Source of the DNA: Bacteroidetes bacterium HGW-Bacteroidetes-8
GTDB taxonomy: Bacteria; Bacteroidota; Bacteroidia; Bacteroidales; UBA932
NCBI GenBank assembly: GCA_002840895.1
Contig: PHCZ01000002.1
Span: 62,001-126,000 of the forward strand
Direction: 5' to 3'
DNA length: 64,000 nucleotides
Each line of letters opens with the position of its first letter. Within the stretch, counting starts at the first letter, position 1. Under the pieces are notes generated by a model, which was not told the origin of the DNA, searched no databases, and worked only from the letters and a program-made list of their open reading frames with translations. Both the position numbers and the translations under genes were made by a program. Shown piece after piece: positions 17,601 to 26,600 of this stretch.

Positions 17601-17829
17601 ATAATAAAGCTGTAGGTCGGGTATCTGTTTTTTTCTTATATTTACACTCGTAAATTTTGAACTGCACATTTTGTGTTAGAAATAGTCTGCTCTCAAAAGG
17701 AGAGTTATGTTTGAATTGATTTAAACTTTGAAGACCTTCATCTGCAAACTTCTCAAAATGGAGTTTGTTGTAATCTAAAGACCCTTAAGTGGGTTTCTCA
17801 AAATTACTATCCACCAAATTTTTTTTTGG
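17601..17829 (+). promoter_or_regulatory. Upstream leader region of the first hydrogenase operon, with three small hairpins
   Basis: This 229-bp AT-rich gap has no ORF of note. It contains three potential hairpins in a row: CTCTC/GAGAG (17690-17704), CAAACTTC/GGAGTTTG with one wobble (17745-17767), and a GACCC/GGGTT-type stem (17779-17796). None is followed by a T run. No full TAnnTTTG box was found, so the promoter position is unresolved. A regulatory role is speculative. Confidence 0.25.
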
Positions 17830-18321
17830 ATGAAACCAATCATTGAGCTCATTAAAGAGCTTGCCGACAAGCACGGTCGCAACAGGCACAGCCTGCTTCC
17901 GATTCTACAAGGTGTCGTTGAACAGGAGAGATATCTCTCCGAATATTCAATGATAGAGATAGCCAGGGAGCTGGATATACCTGCGACTGAAGTTTATGGA
18001 ACCGCAACCTTCTATACCTTTCTGGACTACAAAAAGATGGGGAAAAACATCATTCGTGTATGTAAAACCATCACCTGTTCTATGAAAGGAGAAAAGCAGA
18101 TTCTGCTTGCCATAGAAGATATGTTAAAGATTAAAATCGGGGAGACAACCCAGGACGGGCTATTCTCCTTACTTCAGACCAACTGTCTGGGGCTTTGCCA
18201 CAAAGCACCTGCAATGCTCATCAACAACGAGGTCTACACCGATCTTACTCCTGAGAAGATTCGTGAAATTCTTACTATGTATATGAACCGAAAAGATGAG
18301 GGAGAGAACAATGTCAACTAA
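17830..18321 (+). CDS. hydC: [FeFe] hydrogenase subunit HydC (NuoE-like, 2Fe-2S), operon 1
   Basis: A 163-residue thioredoxin-like ferredoxin of the NuoE/24-kDa family. In HydABC complexes this subunit carries a [2Fe-2S] cluster next to the flavin subunit. The four cluster cysteines are visible as CKTITC and CLGLC. The N-terminal helical part (LLPILQGVVEQE, EIARELDIPATEVYGTATFYT) is typical. It is the first gene of a tight hydC-hydB-hydA operon; its last 11 bases overlap the hydB start. Confidence 0.9.
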   Translation: MKPIIELIKELADKHGRNRHSLLPILQGVVEQERYLSEYSMIEIARELDIPATEVYGTATFYTFLDYKKMGKNIIRVCKTITCSMKGEKQILLAIEDMLKIKIGETTQDGLFSLLQTNCLGLCHKAPAMLINNEVYTDLTPEKIREILTMYMNRKDEGENNVN

Positions 18322-19495
18322 TTATCAACTAAAACGGGCCGACTTCATTTTCAAAAATGAAAATGATTGGGAAGAGGTGCTGAGCAAAAGTATCAGCCGT
18401 CCACCACAAGAGCTGATAAATGAGTTGATCAGCTCCGAACTTAAAGGTAGAGGGGGGGCAGGATTTCCAACGGGATTAAAATGGAAAGTCTCGTCGGAGG
18501 TGAAGAGTGATGTTAAATATGTGATCTGCAATGCTGACGAAGGAGAACCTGGCACCTTCAAAGATAGGGAAATTTTGTCAATGGTACCTTTTAAAGTTTT
18601 GACAGCAATTGCGATATGCGGGTATGTTATCGGTGCTAAAGAGGGTTTCATATACCTTCGAGGGGAGTATAACTTCCTTAAGCCCGAGCTTTTAAAAGCA
18701 ATTAATGAATTTGAGTATTACTGTAAAGAGATTAAGTTAGATTTCTCAATAAAAATATTTATGGGAAGCGGCGCTTATATCTGCGGAGAGGAGACTGCAC
18801 TTTTCGAATCTATGGAGGGTAAGAGAGGTGAACCGAGGAACAAGCCACCCTACCCTACTCTTTCCGGATATATGGGTAAACCAACAGTCATCAATAATGT
18901 GGAGACTCTTGCACACACCTATACAATATTCAAATACGGCTCCAAAAGATTTTACGACCTCGGGGTTCAGTACTCGAGAGGTTCTAAACTCTTTTCAGTT
19001 TCGGGAGACACCCCAAAACCCGGCATCTACGAACTGGAACTTGGAATGAGTCTTTCCGATTTCGTAGAGGAGTTCGGTGACGATGATACAAAGGCTGTTC
19101 AGGTTGGCGGAGCATCGGGATTTCTTGTGCCAAGAAAGAGGTTTTCTGAGACTAATATCGGCTTCCAGGGTAAACTGGTTGGCATTTCTCTTCCTACCGG
19201 AGGCTCAATGATGCTTTTCAACAGTTCAAGATCAATGTACAATGTACTGGACAACTATCTTAACTTCTTTGCCGAAGAGTCTTGCGGGCAGTGCACACCT
19301 TGTCGTGTTGGTTGCCAGCAGCTCCTTAAGGGTATAAAAGCCGTCAAAAGGGGTGAGAAGAATGCTCAGTATCTGGATAAAATGTTAAAACTTGCCGAGA
19401 CAATGCAGGTTACTGCTAAATGTGGACTAGGTCAATCGGTAGGTAATTCGTTTTCATCTATTGTTGAGAACTTCAGAGAGGAGATGATTTACTAA
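18311..19495 (+). CDS. hydB: [FeFe] hydrogenase subunit HydB (NuoF-like), minimal form, operon 1
   Basis: NADH- and FMN-binding subunit, expected to be where electrons bifurcate or merge in HydABC hydrogenases. From ATG 18311, preceded by a GGGAGAG sequence, it is 394 residues. It shows GRGGAGFPTGLKW (NADH/FMN), NADEGEPGTFKDR, and the [4Fe-4S] motif SCGQCTPCRVGC near residue 326. Compared with usual HydB it lacks both the N-terminal thioredoxin-like 2Fe-2S domain and the C-terminal ferredoxin domain, so it is essentially a bare NuoF core. An upstream in-frame ATG at 18296 is less likely. It overlaps hydC by 11 bases and precedes hydA by 19. Confidence 0.92.
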   Translation: MSTNYQLKRADFIFKNENDWEEVLSKSISRPPQELINELISSELKGRGGAGFPTGLKWKVSSEVKSDVKYVICNADEGEPGTFKDREILSMVPFKVLTAIAICGYVIGAKEGFIYLRGEYNFLKPELLKAINEFEYYCKEIKLDFSIKIFMGSGAYICGEETALFESMEGKRGEPRNKPPYPTLSGYMGKPTVINNVETLAHTYTIFKYGSKRFYDLGVQYSRGSKLFSVSGDTPKPGIYELELGMSLSDFVEEFGDDDTKAVQVGGASGFLVPRKRFSETNIGFQGKLVGISLPTGGSMMLFNSSRSMYNVLDNYLNFFAEESCGQCTPCRVGCQQLLKGIKAVKRGEKNAQYLDKMLKLAETMQVTAKCGLGQSVGNSFSSIVENFREEMIY

Positions 19496-19514
19496 TGCCA
19501 AAAAAATTATTTTT

Positions 19515-21305
19515 ATGGGAAAAAATCTGAAAATAACTATAAACGGAGCAACCGTAGAGGTTGAGAAAGGTGCCTCCATTCTTGAGGCAGCCCGCCAGGC
19601 AGGAGTAATCATACCCACTCTTTGTTACCACAAAGATCTTTGTGTTTCGGGAAACTGCAGGGTTTGTGTTGTGGAGTTGGCTGGTCAAAAAAGGCTCTCT
19701 CCTGCTTGCGCAACCCCTTGCGAAGAGGGTATGGAGGTGCTTACCAACTCTCTAAAAGTGAGAAACTCCAGAAAACACATTATTGAGTTGCTTCTTTCTG
19801 AGCATAATGCAGACTGTACCAGCTGTTACAAGAACGGCAAATGTGAACTACAGAGTCTGGCATCGGAGTATAAGATTATGAACCAAGATTTCATCAATCT
19901 TATACCTTACCACAACTACACAATTGATATGTTCTCTCCGTCCATCATCAAGGATGACAGCAAATGTATCCGTTGCCAGAGATGCGTCCGTACCTGCGCT
20001 GAGCTTCAGGGGGTAAATGCTCTCACAATGTCTTACAAAGGTGAGCACGCCAAAATAACCACCTTCTTTGAGAAAGCAATGAACGATGTTGTTTGTACTA
20101 ACTGCGGTCAGTGTATTAACCACTGCCCTACCGGGGCTCTGGTTGAGAAAAACTACATTGAGGAGGTTTGGAATGCAATTGCAGATAAAACAAAACACGT
20201 AGTTGTTCAGACTGCTCCTGCAGTTCGTGTAGGTTTAGGTGAAGAGCTTGGTTTTGACCCGGGTGAAAGGGTTACAGGTAAGATGGTAACTGCACTCAAG
20301 AGACTGGGTTTCGACGCAGTAATGGATACCGACTTCACTGCTGACCTAACTATTATGGAGGAGGGAACAGAGCTTCTCACCAGACTTAAAAAGGCAATAG
20401 TAGATAAAGACCCTAATATTAAGCTACCTATGGCTACCTCTTGTTCTCCCGGTTGGATTAAATTCATCGAGCATATGTATCCGGAGTATCTTGGTAATCT
20501 CTCCACTTGCAAATCTCCACAGCAGATGTTTGGAGCTCTGGTTAAAACATACTATGCAAAAGCTCGCAACCTGGATCCTGCAAACATAATCTCGGTATCT
20601 ATAATGCCTTGTACCGCAAAGAAATTTGAGGCCAACCGTCCTGAGATGCACGACAGCGGTTACAGGGATGTGGACTTTGTTCTTACCACCCGTGAGCTCG
20701 CTATTATGATTAAACAGGCCGGTATAGATTTCCTTAAGCTCGAAGATTCGCACTACGACAGGCTGATGGGAGAGTCAACCGGTGCAGGTGTTATCTTCGG
20801 AGCTACAGGAGGAGTAATGGAGGCAGCATTGAGAACTGCTTACGAACTTGTTACAGGGCGTGAAGTTCCTTTTGAAAACCTCAACATCAACCCTGTCCGC
20901 GGTATAGAGGGCATTAGAGAGGCAACCATTAAGATAGAGAATACTCTCAAAGAGTGGAGTTTCCTTGAAGGGGTCGAACTCAAATGCGCCATCGCTCACG
21001 GTCTTGCAAATGCCAAAATAGTTATGGATGAGGTAAAAAGCGGTAAAGCAAATTATCACTTCATTGAGTTTATGGCTTGCCCTGGCGGATGCCTCGGTGG
21101 TGGAGGACAACCACTTCCAACCAGTCCTGAGATTCGCGCAAGACGAGCAAAAGCTATCTACGCCGAAGATGCCGGAATGCCTTTGAGAAAATCTCACCTG
21201 AACCCGGAAGTTGTGAAGATTTATAAAGACTTCCTTGTAGCACCTTGCGGAGAGATGTCTCACAAACTGCTTCACACCAAATACACGCCACGCAAACGTC
21301 GGTAA
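19515..21305 (+). CDS. hydA: [FeFe] hydrogenase catalytic subunit HydA, operon 1
   Basis: Catalyses H2 evolution or oxidation in the cytoplasm. Of 596 residues, the N-terminus holds a [2Fe-2S] domain (CYHKDLCVSGNCRVC), then the His-ligated cluster HNADCTSCYKNGKC, then two [4Fe-4S] motifs (CIRCQRCVRTC and CTNCGQCINHCP). The H-cluster domain follows with L1 TSCSPGW near 308, L2 MPCTAKKFE near 364 and L3 ACPGGCLGGGGQP near 521, and the small-subunit-like C-terminal tail ends at SHKLLHTKYT. L1 has Ser where many hydrogenases have a second Cys. With hydC and hydB it forms a trimeric NAD-linked hydrogenase, and ferredoxin-dependent bifurcation is inferred. A strong hairpin terminator follows. Confidence 0.96.
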   Translation: MGKNLKITINGATVEVEKGASILEAARQAGVIIPTLCYHKDLCVSGNCRVCVVELAGQKRLSPACATPCEEGMEVLTNSLKVRNSRKHIIELLLSEHNADCTSCYKNGKCELQSLASEYKIMNQDFINLIPYHNYTIDMFSPSIIKDDSKCIRCQRCVRTCAELQGVNALTMSYKGEHAKITTFFEKAMNDVVCTNCGQCINHCPTGALVEKNYIEEVWNAIADKTKHVVVQTAPAVRVGLGEELGFDPGERVTGKMVTALKRLGFDAVMDTDFTADLTIMEEGTELLTRLKKAIVDKDPNIKLPMATSCSPGWIKFIEHMYPEYLGNLSTCKSPQQMFGALVKTYYAKARNLDPANIISVSIMPCTAKKFEANRPEMHDSGYRDVDFVLTTRELAIMIKQAGIDFLKLEDSHYDRLMGESTGAGVIFGATGGVMEAALRTAYELVTGREVPFENLNINPVRGIEGIREATIKIENTLKEWSFLEGVELKCAIAHGLANAKIVMDEVKSGKANYHFIEFMACPGGCLGGGGQPLPTSPEIRARRAKAIYAEDAGMPLRKSHLNPEVVKIYKDFLVAPCGEMSHKLLHTKYTPRKRR

Positions 21306-21333
21306 CCTTGCCAAGTATTGCGCTATGTAAATG

Positions 21334-21371
21334 AAAATCGCAGTTTCCTAAGTTTTGGAAACTGCGATTTT
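21334..21371. terminator. Bidirectional hairpin terminator between hydA (+) and the DUF2007 gene (-)
   Basis: A perfect 15-bp inverted repeat (21334-21348 with 21357-21371) around an 8-base loop, flanked by A and T runs on both sides. It is suitable for both convergent transcripts. Confidence 0.88.
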
Positions 21372-21379
21372 TAGTTTTG

Positions 21380-21748
21380 CTAAAACAGGGTTTTGCAATC
21401 TTTGCACTTATATCTTGATTTGATATTCCCGACAGGGCTAAACGAGAGCACAGCTATCAATATAAGAAACAGCTTTTTAATCTTGTTGTTACCAAGACCT
21501 AATTGAACATTTTTTGATGCGCAGTTTGGGCAGACAATCTCGGTGGATGTTTCATCCGAGATTATCTCTTTAGCCCTATCCATATCCTTCTCATTGATCA
21601 TTACATCTATACCCCCAGTCATAAAAGGGTAGAGTGTGCTAAAATTCTCGTTTGTGATAAAACACTCAATATCTTCACTTTCAAGTTTGCTTTTGATGAT
21701 ATTGGCATCGAAAGCTGTATTACAGGATATAAGTCTTACTATTTCCAT
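21380..21748 (-). CDS. DUF2007-type putative signal-transducing protein with zinc ribbon
   Basis: From the ATG at 21748 the protein is 122 residues; an upstream in-frame start at 21772 adds eight residues. The first ~70 residues (MEIVRLISCNTAFDANIIKSK... ending AKEII) match the PII-like DUF2007 pattern. Two CxxC pairs (CPNC, CKDC), with a hydrophobic stretch (FLILIAVLSF) between them, suggest a zinc ribbon interrupted by a membrane-associated segment. Biochemical function is unknown. It lies between two convergent hydrogenase operons and reads in the direction of the second, but the terminator at 21847-21886 separates it from that operon. Confidence 0.75.
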   Translation of the reverse strand: MEIVRLISCNTAFDANIIKSKLESEDIECFITNENFSTLYPFMTGGIDVMINEKDMDRAKEIISDETSTEIVCPNCASKNVQLGLGNNKIKKLFLILIAVLSFSPVGNIKSRYKCKDCKTLF

Positions 21749-21846
21749 TGCCTTGGATTTTTTAGTTTGCAATTAAAACCGGGATTGATATGAATTCAGC
21801 TCAAAATTAATAAGATAATAGCATATTTCCAATTAAATTAAAAGAG

Positions 21847-21886
21847 AAAAGAGGGTGACCCAAGCTTTTTGGATCACCCTCTTAAA
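21847..21886 (-). terminator. Terminator after the second hydrogenase operon
   Basis: A 10-bp stem AAGAGGGTGA / TCACCCTCTT (21849-21858 with 21874-21883) with an inner CCAA/TTGG extension, followed on the minus strand by a T-rich tract. It lies just beyond the hydA2 stop codon. The arms resemble those of the terminator at 11637. Confidence 0.82.
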
Positions 21887-21907
21887 ATCTAAACAGTGGC
21901 TATGCTG

Positions 21908-23680
21908 CTAAAAGATTCCTCTCTCTATATAGCTGGTATGAAGCAGCTCGTGAGAGTGGTGGCCAAGAGGCTCTTTGAGAAACTCGCTGTAAATTGTTTT
22001 AATAGCGGGATTCTCGTGAGATTTCCGAATAGCGTGCATTGAGTCCTCTTTGTAGATTGAGTCTGCCCTCTTTTGCCTGATTGCCCAGGTTGTAGGGATA
22101 GCCTGTCCTCCGCCTCCAAGGCATCCGCCCGGGCAGGTCATAACCTCTATAAATGCGTAAGGAGATTTACCCTCTTCAATCTGCTCAAGGAGTGTACGGG
22201 CATTTTTGAGTGAGTGAGCTACAGCAACCTTAATCTTGGTTCCGTCAAGATCCAGTTCAGCCTCTTTTATCCCTTCAAACCCTCGAACGACATTCAGATC
22301 AATCTTAGGAAGCGGTTTCCCTGTGATAACCTCGTATGCTGTTCTAACGGCTGCCTCCATAACTCCGCCCGTTGCTCCGAAAATCACTCCGGCACCGGTT
22401 GAGATTCCAAGTGGATGGTCGAACTCCTCCTCAGGAAGGGAGCTAAAGTCTATCCCTGTCTTTTTGAACATCTTGGCAAGCTCCCGTGTAGTTAGAACAT
22501 AATCTACATCGTAGAAATTCTCTTTATCTGTAAGATTGAGTTTATCTTTCCAGAAGTGGAAAGCAGAGTTCATCTCCGGCCTTTTGCACTCAAACTTCTT
22601 GGCTGTACAAGGCATTATTGAGACAACCACCAATTTACGCGGGTCAATGTTGAGCTTCTGGGCATAGTATGTCTTTGCAACTGCCCCAAACATCTGTTGA
22701 GGAGATTTACAGGTAGAGAGATGTTTCAACGATTTAGGGAAGAAGTGCTCAATGAATTTAATCCAACCGGGTGAGCAAGATGTAACCATCGGAAGCGTGC
22801 CTCCATTTTTAATCCTGCTTATTAGCTCAAATCCCTCCTCCATAATGGTGAGGTCGGCAGTAAATTGAGTGTCAAAAACCTTATCGAAGCCCAGCTTCCT
22901 CAGGGATGAAACCATCTTGCCGGTAACCAAAGCACCTTCGCTCATACCCATTGCCTCCCCGATACCTACTCGAATTGCAGGAGCTGTTTGTACAACCACA
23001 ATTTTGTCGTTATTGTAGATATCTGCAAAGACAGCTTCGGTATCGTCCTTCTCTACAATAGCTGCAGTAGGGCATACCAAAGCACACTGCCCGCAATTGG
23101 TACAGGCGACATTTCCAAGACCTCTGTTCTGATAGGTAGCAACCTTGCTCCTGAGCCCCCTCCCTGCAAAATCAATTGCATATACTGTCTGAACATCTGC
23201 ACAAACAGCAATACATCGGCCGCAAAGAATGCATTTATCCGGGTTTCTTACCAATGCAAGGGATGTATCGTCAGGCTTTTCTGATGGTTTAGTCTTTGGA
23301 AAAGATGTCTCACTTATTCCAAGATTTGCAGATAGCTCCTGCAGTTCGCAATTGCCGTTTCTCTCGCAAATAAGACACTCTTTCGGGTGGTTGGCAAGAA
23401 TCAGCTCCAGATTTGTTTTCCTCGCCTGGTTGATTGCCGGAGAGTGAGTTGTAATCTCCATACCCTCATTTATGGTTGTCACACAAGATCTGACCAAAGA
23501 TTTTGCCCCCTTGACATCTACAACGCAAATGGCACAAGAGGCGTTATGAGATACATCTTTAAGATAACATAGAGAGGGAATTTTTATACCTGTCTCAAGG
23601 CAGGCCTCAAGTATGGTCTTTCCCTCGGTAACGTGATGGTCTATGCCATCAATTTTAATATTTACAAATTTATTTTCCAT
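21908..23680 (-). CDS. hydA: [FeFe] hydrogenase catalytic subunit HydA, operon 2
   Basis: A second H2-forming subunit of 590 residues, clearly paralogous to the one at 19.5 kb and with the same domain order: [2Fe-2S] (CYLKDVSHNASCAIC), His-cluster HPKECLICERNGNC, two [4Fe-4S] motifs (CILCGRCIAVC, CTNCGQCALVCP), then L1 TSCSPGW near 298, L2 MPCTAKKFE near 356 and L3 TCPGGCLGGGGQA near 513. It carries a short insertion before the TTREL motif that the other copy lacks. It is the third gene of the minus-strand operon and starts 2 bases after the hydB2 stop. The partner is the NuoF-GltD fusion, so it may draw on NADPH as well as NADH and ferredoxin (inference). Confidence 0.96.
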   Translation of the reverse strand: MENKFVNIKIDGIDHHVTEGKTILEACLETGIKIPSLCYLKDVSHNASCAICVVDVKGAKSLVRSCVTTINEGMEITTHSPAINQARKTNLELILANHPKECLICERNGNCELQELSANLGISETSFPKTKPSEKPDDTSLALVRNPDKCILCGRCIAVCADVQTVYAIDFAGRGLRSKVATYQNRGLGNVACTNCGQCALVCPTAAIVEKDDTEAVFADIYNNDKIVVVQTAPAIRVGIGEAMGMSEGALVTGKMVSSLRKLGFDKVFDTQFTADLTIMEEGFELISRIKNGGTLPMVTSCSPGWIKFIEHFFPKSLKHLSTCKSPQQMFGAVAKTYYAQKLNIDPRKLVVVSIMPCTAKKFECKRPEMNSAFHFWKDKLNLTDKENFYDVDYVLTTRELAKMFKKTGIDFSSLPEEEFDHPLGISTGAGVIFGATGGVMEAAVRTAYEVITGKPLPKIDLNVVRGFEGIKEAELDLDGTKIKVAVAHSLKNARTLLEQIEEGKSPYAFIEVMTCPGGCLGGGGQAIPTTWAIRQKRADSIYKEDSMHAIRKSHENPAIKTIYSEFLKEPLGHHSHELLHTSYIERGIF

Positions 23681-23682
23681 AA

Positions 23683-26600
23683 TTATTCCTCCTCATTATT
23701 AACAGATACCCTCACATCGCAGCGCAGACACCTTGAAGCCTCTGCATAGGCCTGCTCTCTTGAATACCCAAGATTGATCTCTTTGAAATTCCCTATCCTC
23801 TCTTCAAGTGGTCTCTTGATTGAGTAGTGTCTGTTACCACCTTCCGGTTTTAAAGGAACATCGTCGCTATAATCAAATCCTCTGAATAGTTTATGGAAAC
23901 GTCTCTTGTTCATTAACTTGTAATCTATAATCTCTGCCGCTTTTTTCGCAATTCCCATAGCCTCGGCAGCTGTTGCCGGCCCTGTAATTGCATCTCCAAT
24001 AGCGTAGATCTTAGGGTGGTTTGTCTCAAAAGTGAAGTGGTCTGCATATACATTACCGTCGGAGAGTGTTTTTAGTCCGAACTCTTTGAGGAATGGTGCT
24101 TCAACCTCCTCTCCGATTGCCATAATTACGGTATCACACCCAATAATGAACGACTCTCCGGTGGAGACAGGTTTACGTCTGTTAGATAGGTCAATATCTC
24201 CGCAATTCATTTTGCTGAGCTCAATGCCTCTCACTCTGTCGTTAACATCTGCAAGAATCTCCTTAGGGTTGCTCAGGAAGAGGTAGTTTACACCCTCTAT
24301 CTCGGCCTCTTTAATCTCGTCCTTATTTGCTGGCATATCAGATTTGAGCCTCCTGTAAACAACAGTAACCTCTGCCCCAAACCTGTGAGCGGTTCTTGCT
24401 GCATCTATGGCAACATTGCCAGCTCCAATTACAACCACATTTTTGCCAATGTTTGGAATCTCCCCTTTGGATACATCCTTAAGGAAATCCATCCCTGAGA
24501 TTACCCCCTCGAGATGGTTGCCCTCAATGTTGAGCATAATATCCTTATGAGCACCTATCGCAATAATCACTTTGTTGAAGTCTCTCTCGAGCTCCTCCAT
24601 TGAGATATCTTTGCCAACAGTTGTATTAAAGACAAAATGTACTCCCAGGTCCTTAATAAACTGGATTTCATGGTCCAGAGTCTCTAATGGTAACCTGTAT
24701 TTAGGTATTCCCCAGCGTAAAATTCCACCTGCTGCACTTTCGCTCTCAAACACAGTAACATCGTGTCCAAGACGTACCAGATAGAATGCTGCTGTTAACC
24801 CGGCAGGGCCTCCCCCTATGATTGCGATTTTTTTGTATGTCGGAGGTAGTTTCTCCTTGATAAGTCTGTTATAGATTCTCTGAGATTTACCCTCTTTGTA
24901 AACAGTATCCGAAATATACCTGTGTATATCTCCCTGTGAAACAGGAGCATCAATAGTTTCACGAAGACATTTCATCTGACAGTGGAAGTGGCAAATTCGC
25001 CCAATTGTAGATGGAAGAGGATTATCTCTGAGTGTAGATTCAAATGCATCCTCAATCTTATCCTCTTTAAGCAAGGTGAGGTATCGTGGAATATTCATAT
25101 GCAGAGGACAGCTGTTTACACAAAGTGCTGTAAAGAGTGAGTGGCATATACCCGGCTCACACTTCTTCTCAATCATATGGTGATCATACTCATCCCGAAA
25201 ATACCTTAAAGTTGTAAGAACAGGGTTAGGTGCTGTCTGACCCAGCCCGCAAAGAGCTGTGCTTTTTATAACCTGACCCAGTTTTACAAGTGTATCAAGA
25301 TCTTCCGATGTTGCATTACCCTCAGTTACCCTGTTTAAAATATGGAGTGTCTGTGCAAGTCCTTCACGACAAGGGGTACATTTTCCGCACGACTCTCCAT
25401 TGGAGAACTCTGTAAAATATCTGGCAACGTCAACCATACAGTTATCTTCATCCATCACCACCATACCTCCGGATCCCATAATGGTTCCTAAAGCGTTGAG
25501 AGACTCATAATCTACAGGAGTACTAAGGTATTCAACAGGAATACATCCACCCGAAGGGCCTCCGGACTGAACAGCCTTTACCCTTTTGTGGGTTCCTGTA
25601 CCCTCGCCTATTTTAAAGACAATGGTCTCAAGAGTAGAACCCAATGGGAGCTCTACAAGACCTGTATTCTTTACCTTCCCAACCAGAGAGAAGACCTTTG
25701 TTCCGGAACTCTTTTCTGTTCCGGTGCCTGTTAGCCACTCTCCCCCTTTGGAGATAATTACCGGAATATTGCACCAGGTCTCAACATTATTGATGTTGGT
25801 CGGCTTTCCGTAAAGACCCTTTTGTGCAGGGTAAGGAGGCCTTGGTGTCGGACGTCCGGACCTGCCCTCAATACTGTGGATAAGAGCTGTCTCCTCACCG
25901 CAAACAAATGCTCCGGCTCCCTCAACTATGTCAATATCAAAGTTAAACCCTGAGTTCAATATATCATCTCCGAGCAAGCCCCTCTCTTTGGCCTGGTTTA
26001 TCGCACCTTTTAGCCTCTGTACAGCTAATGGATACTCAGCTCTTATATAGACAACCCCTTTTGATGCCCCCATTGCATAGGCACCTATGGTCATCCCCTC
26101 TATTAGCATAAACGGATCACTCTCAATCTCGTTTCTGTTCATAAACGCACCCGGGTCACCCTCATCTGCATTACAAATGATGTACTTCTGGTCTGCCTCA
26201 ACCTTTGCCATAAGCTCCCATTTAACACCTGTCGGGAACCCGGCACCACCTCGTCCTCTAAGCTTTGAACTCTTCACTTCGTCAATAATTCCTACAGGGG
26301 TAAGATCGTGAAGAGCCTTGTAAAGAGGGAAGAAGCCTCCTACTGCGATATACTCCTCAATATCGTCAGGCACAATAAGTCCACAGTTACGCAGGACAAT
26401 CTTCTTTTGCCATTTAAAGAAAGGAACCTCGTTCCAAAGAGGGTACTCGGTAAGACCCTCCCCGAATTTGAATTTTCCGGTGATAAAGTCCCACTCCTCA
26501 ATCCTGCACATAATGTTTCTGTATGGCATTATTCCTTTCTCAATACCGATAACGATAGGGACAACATCGTTTTCTGAAACCCGGTGCATTATTATTAGTG

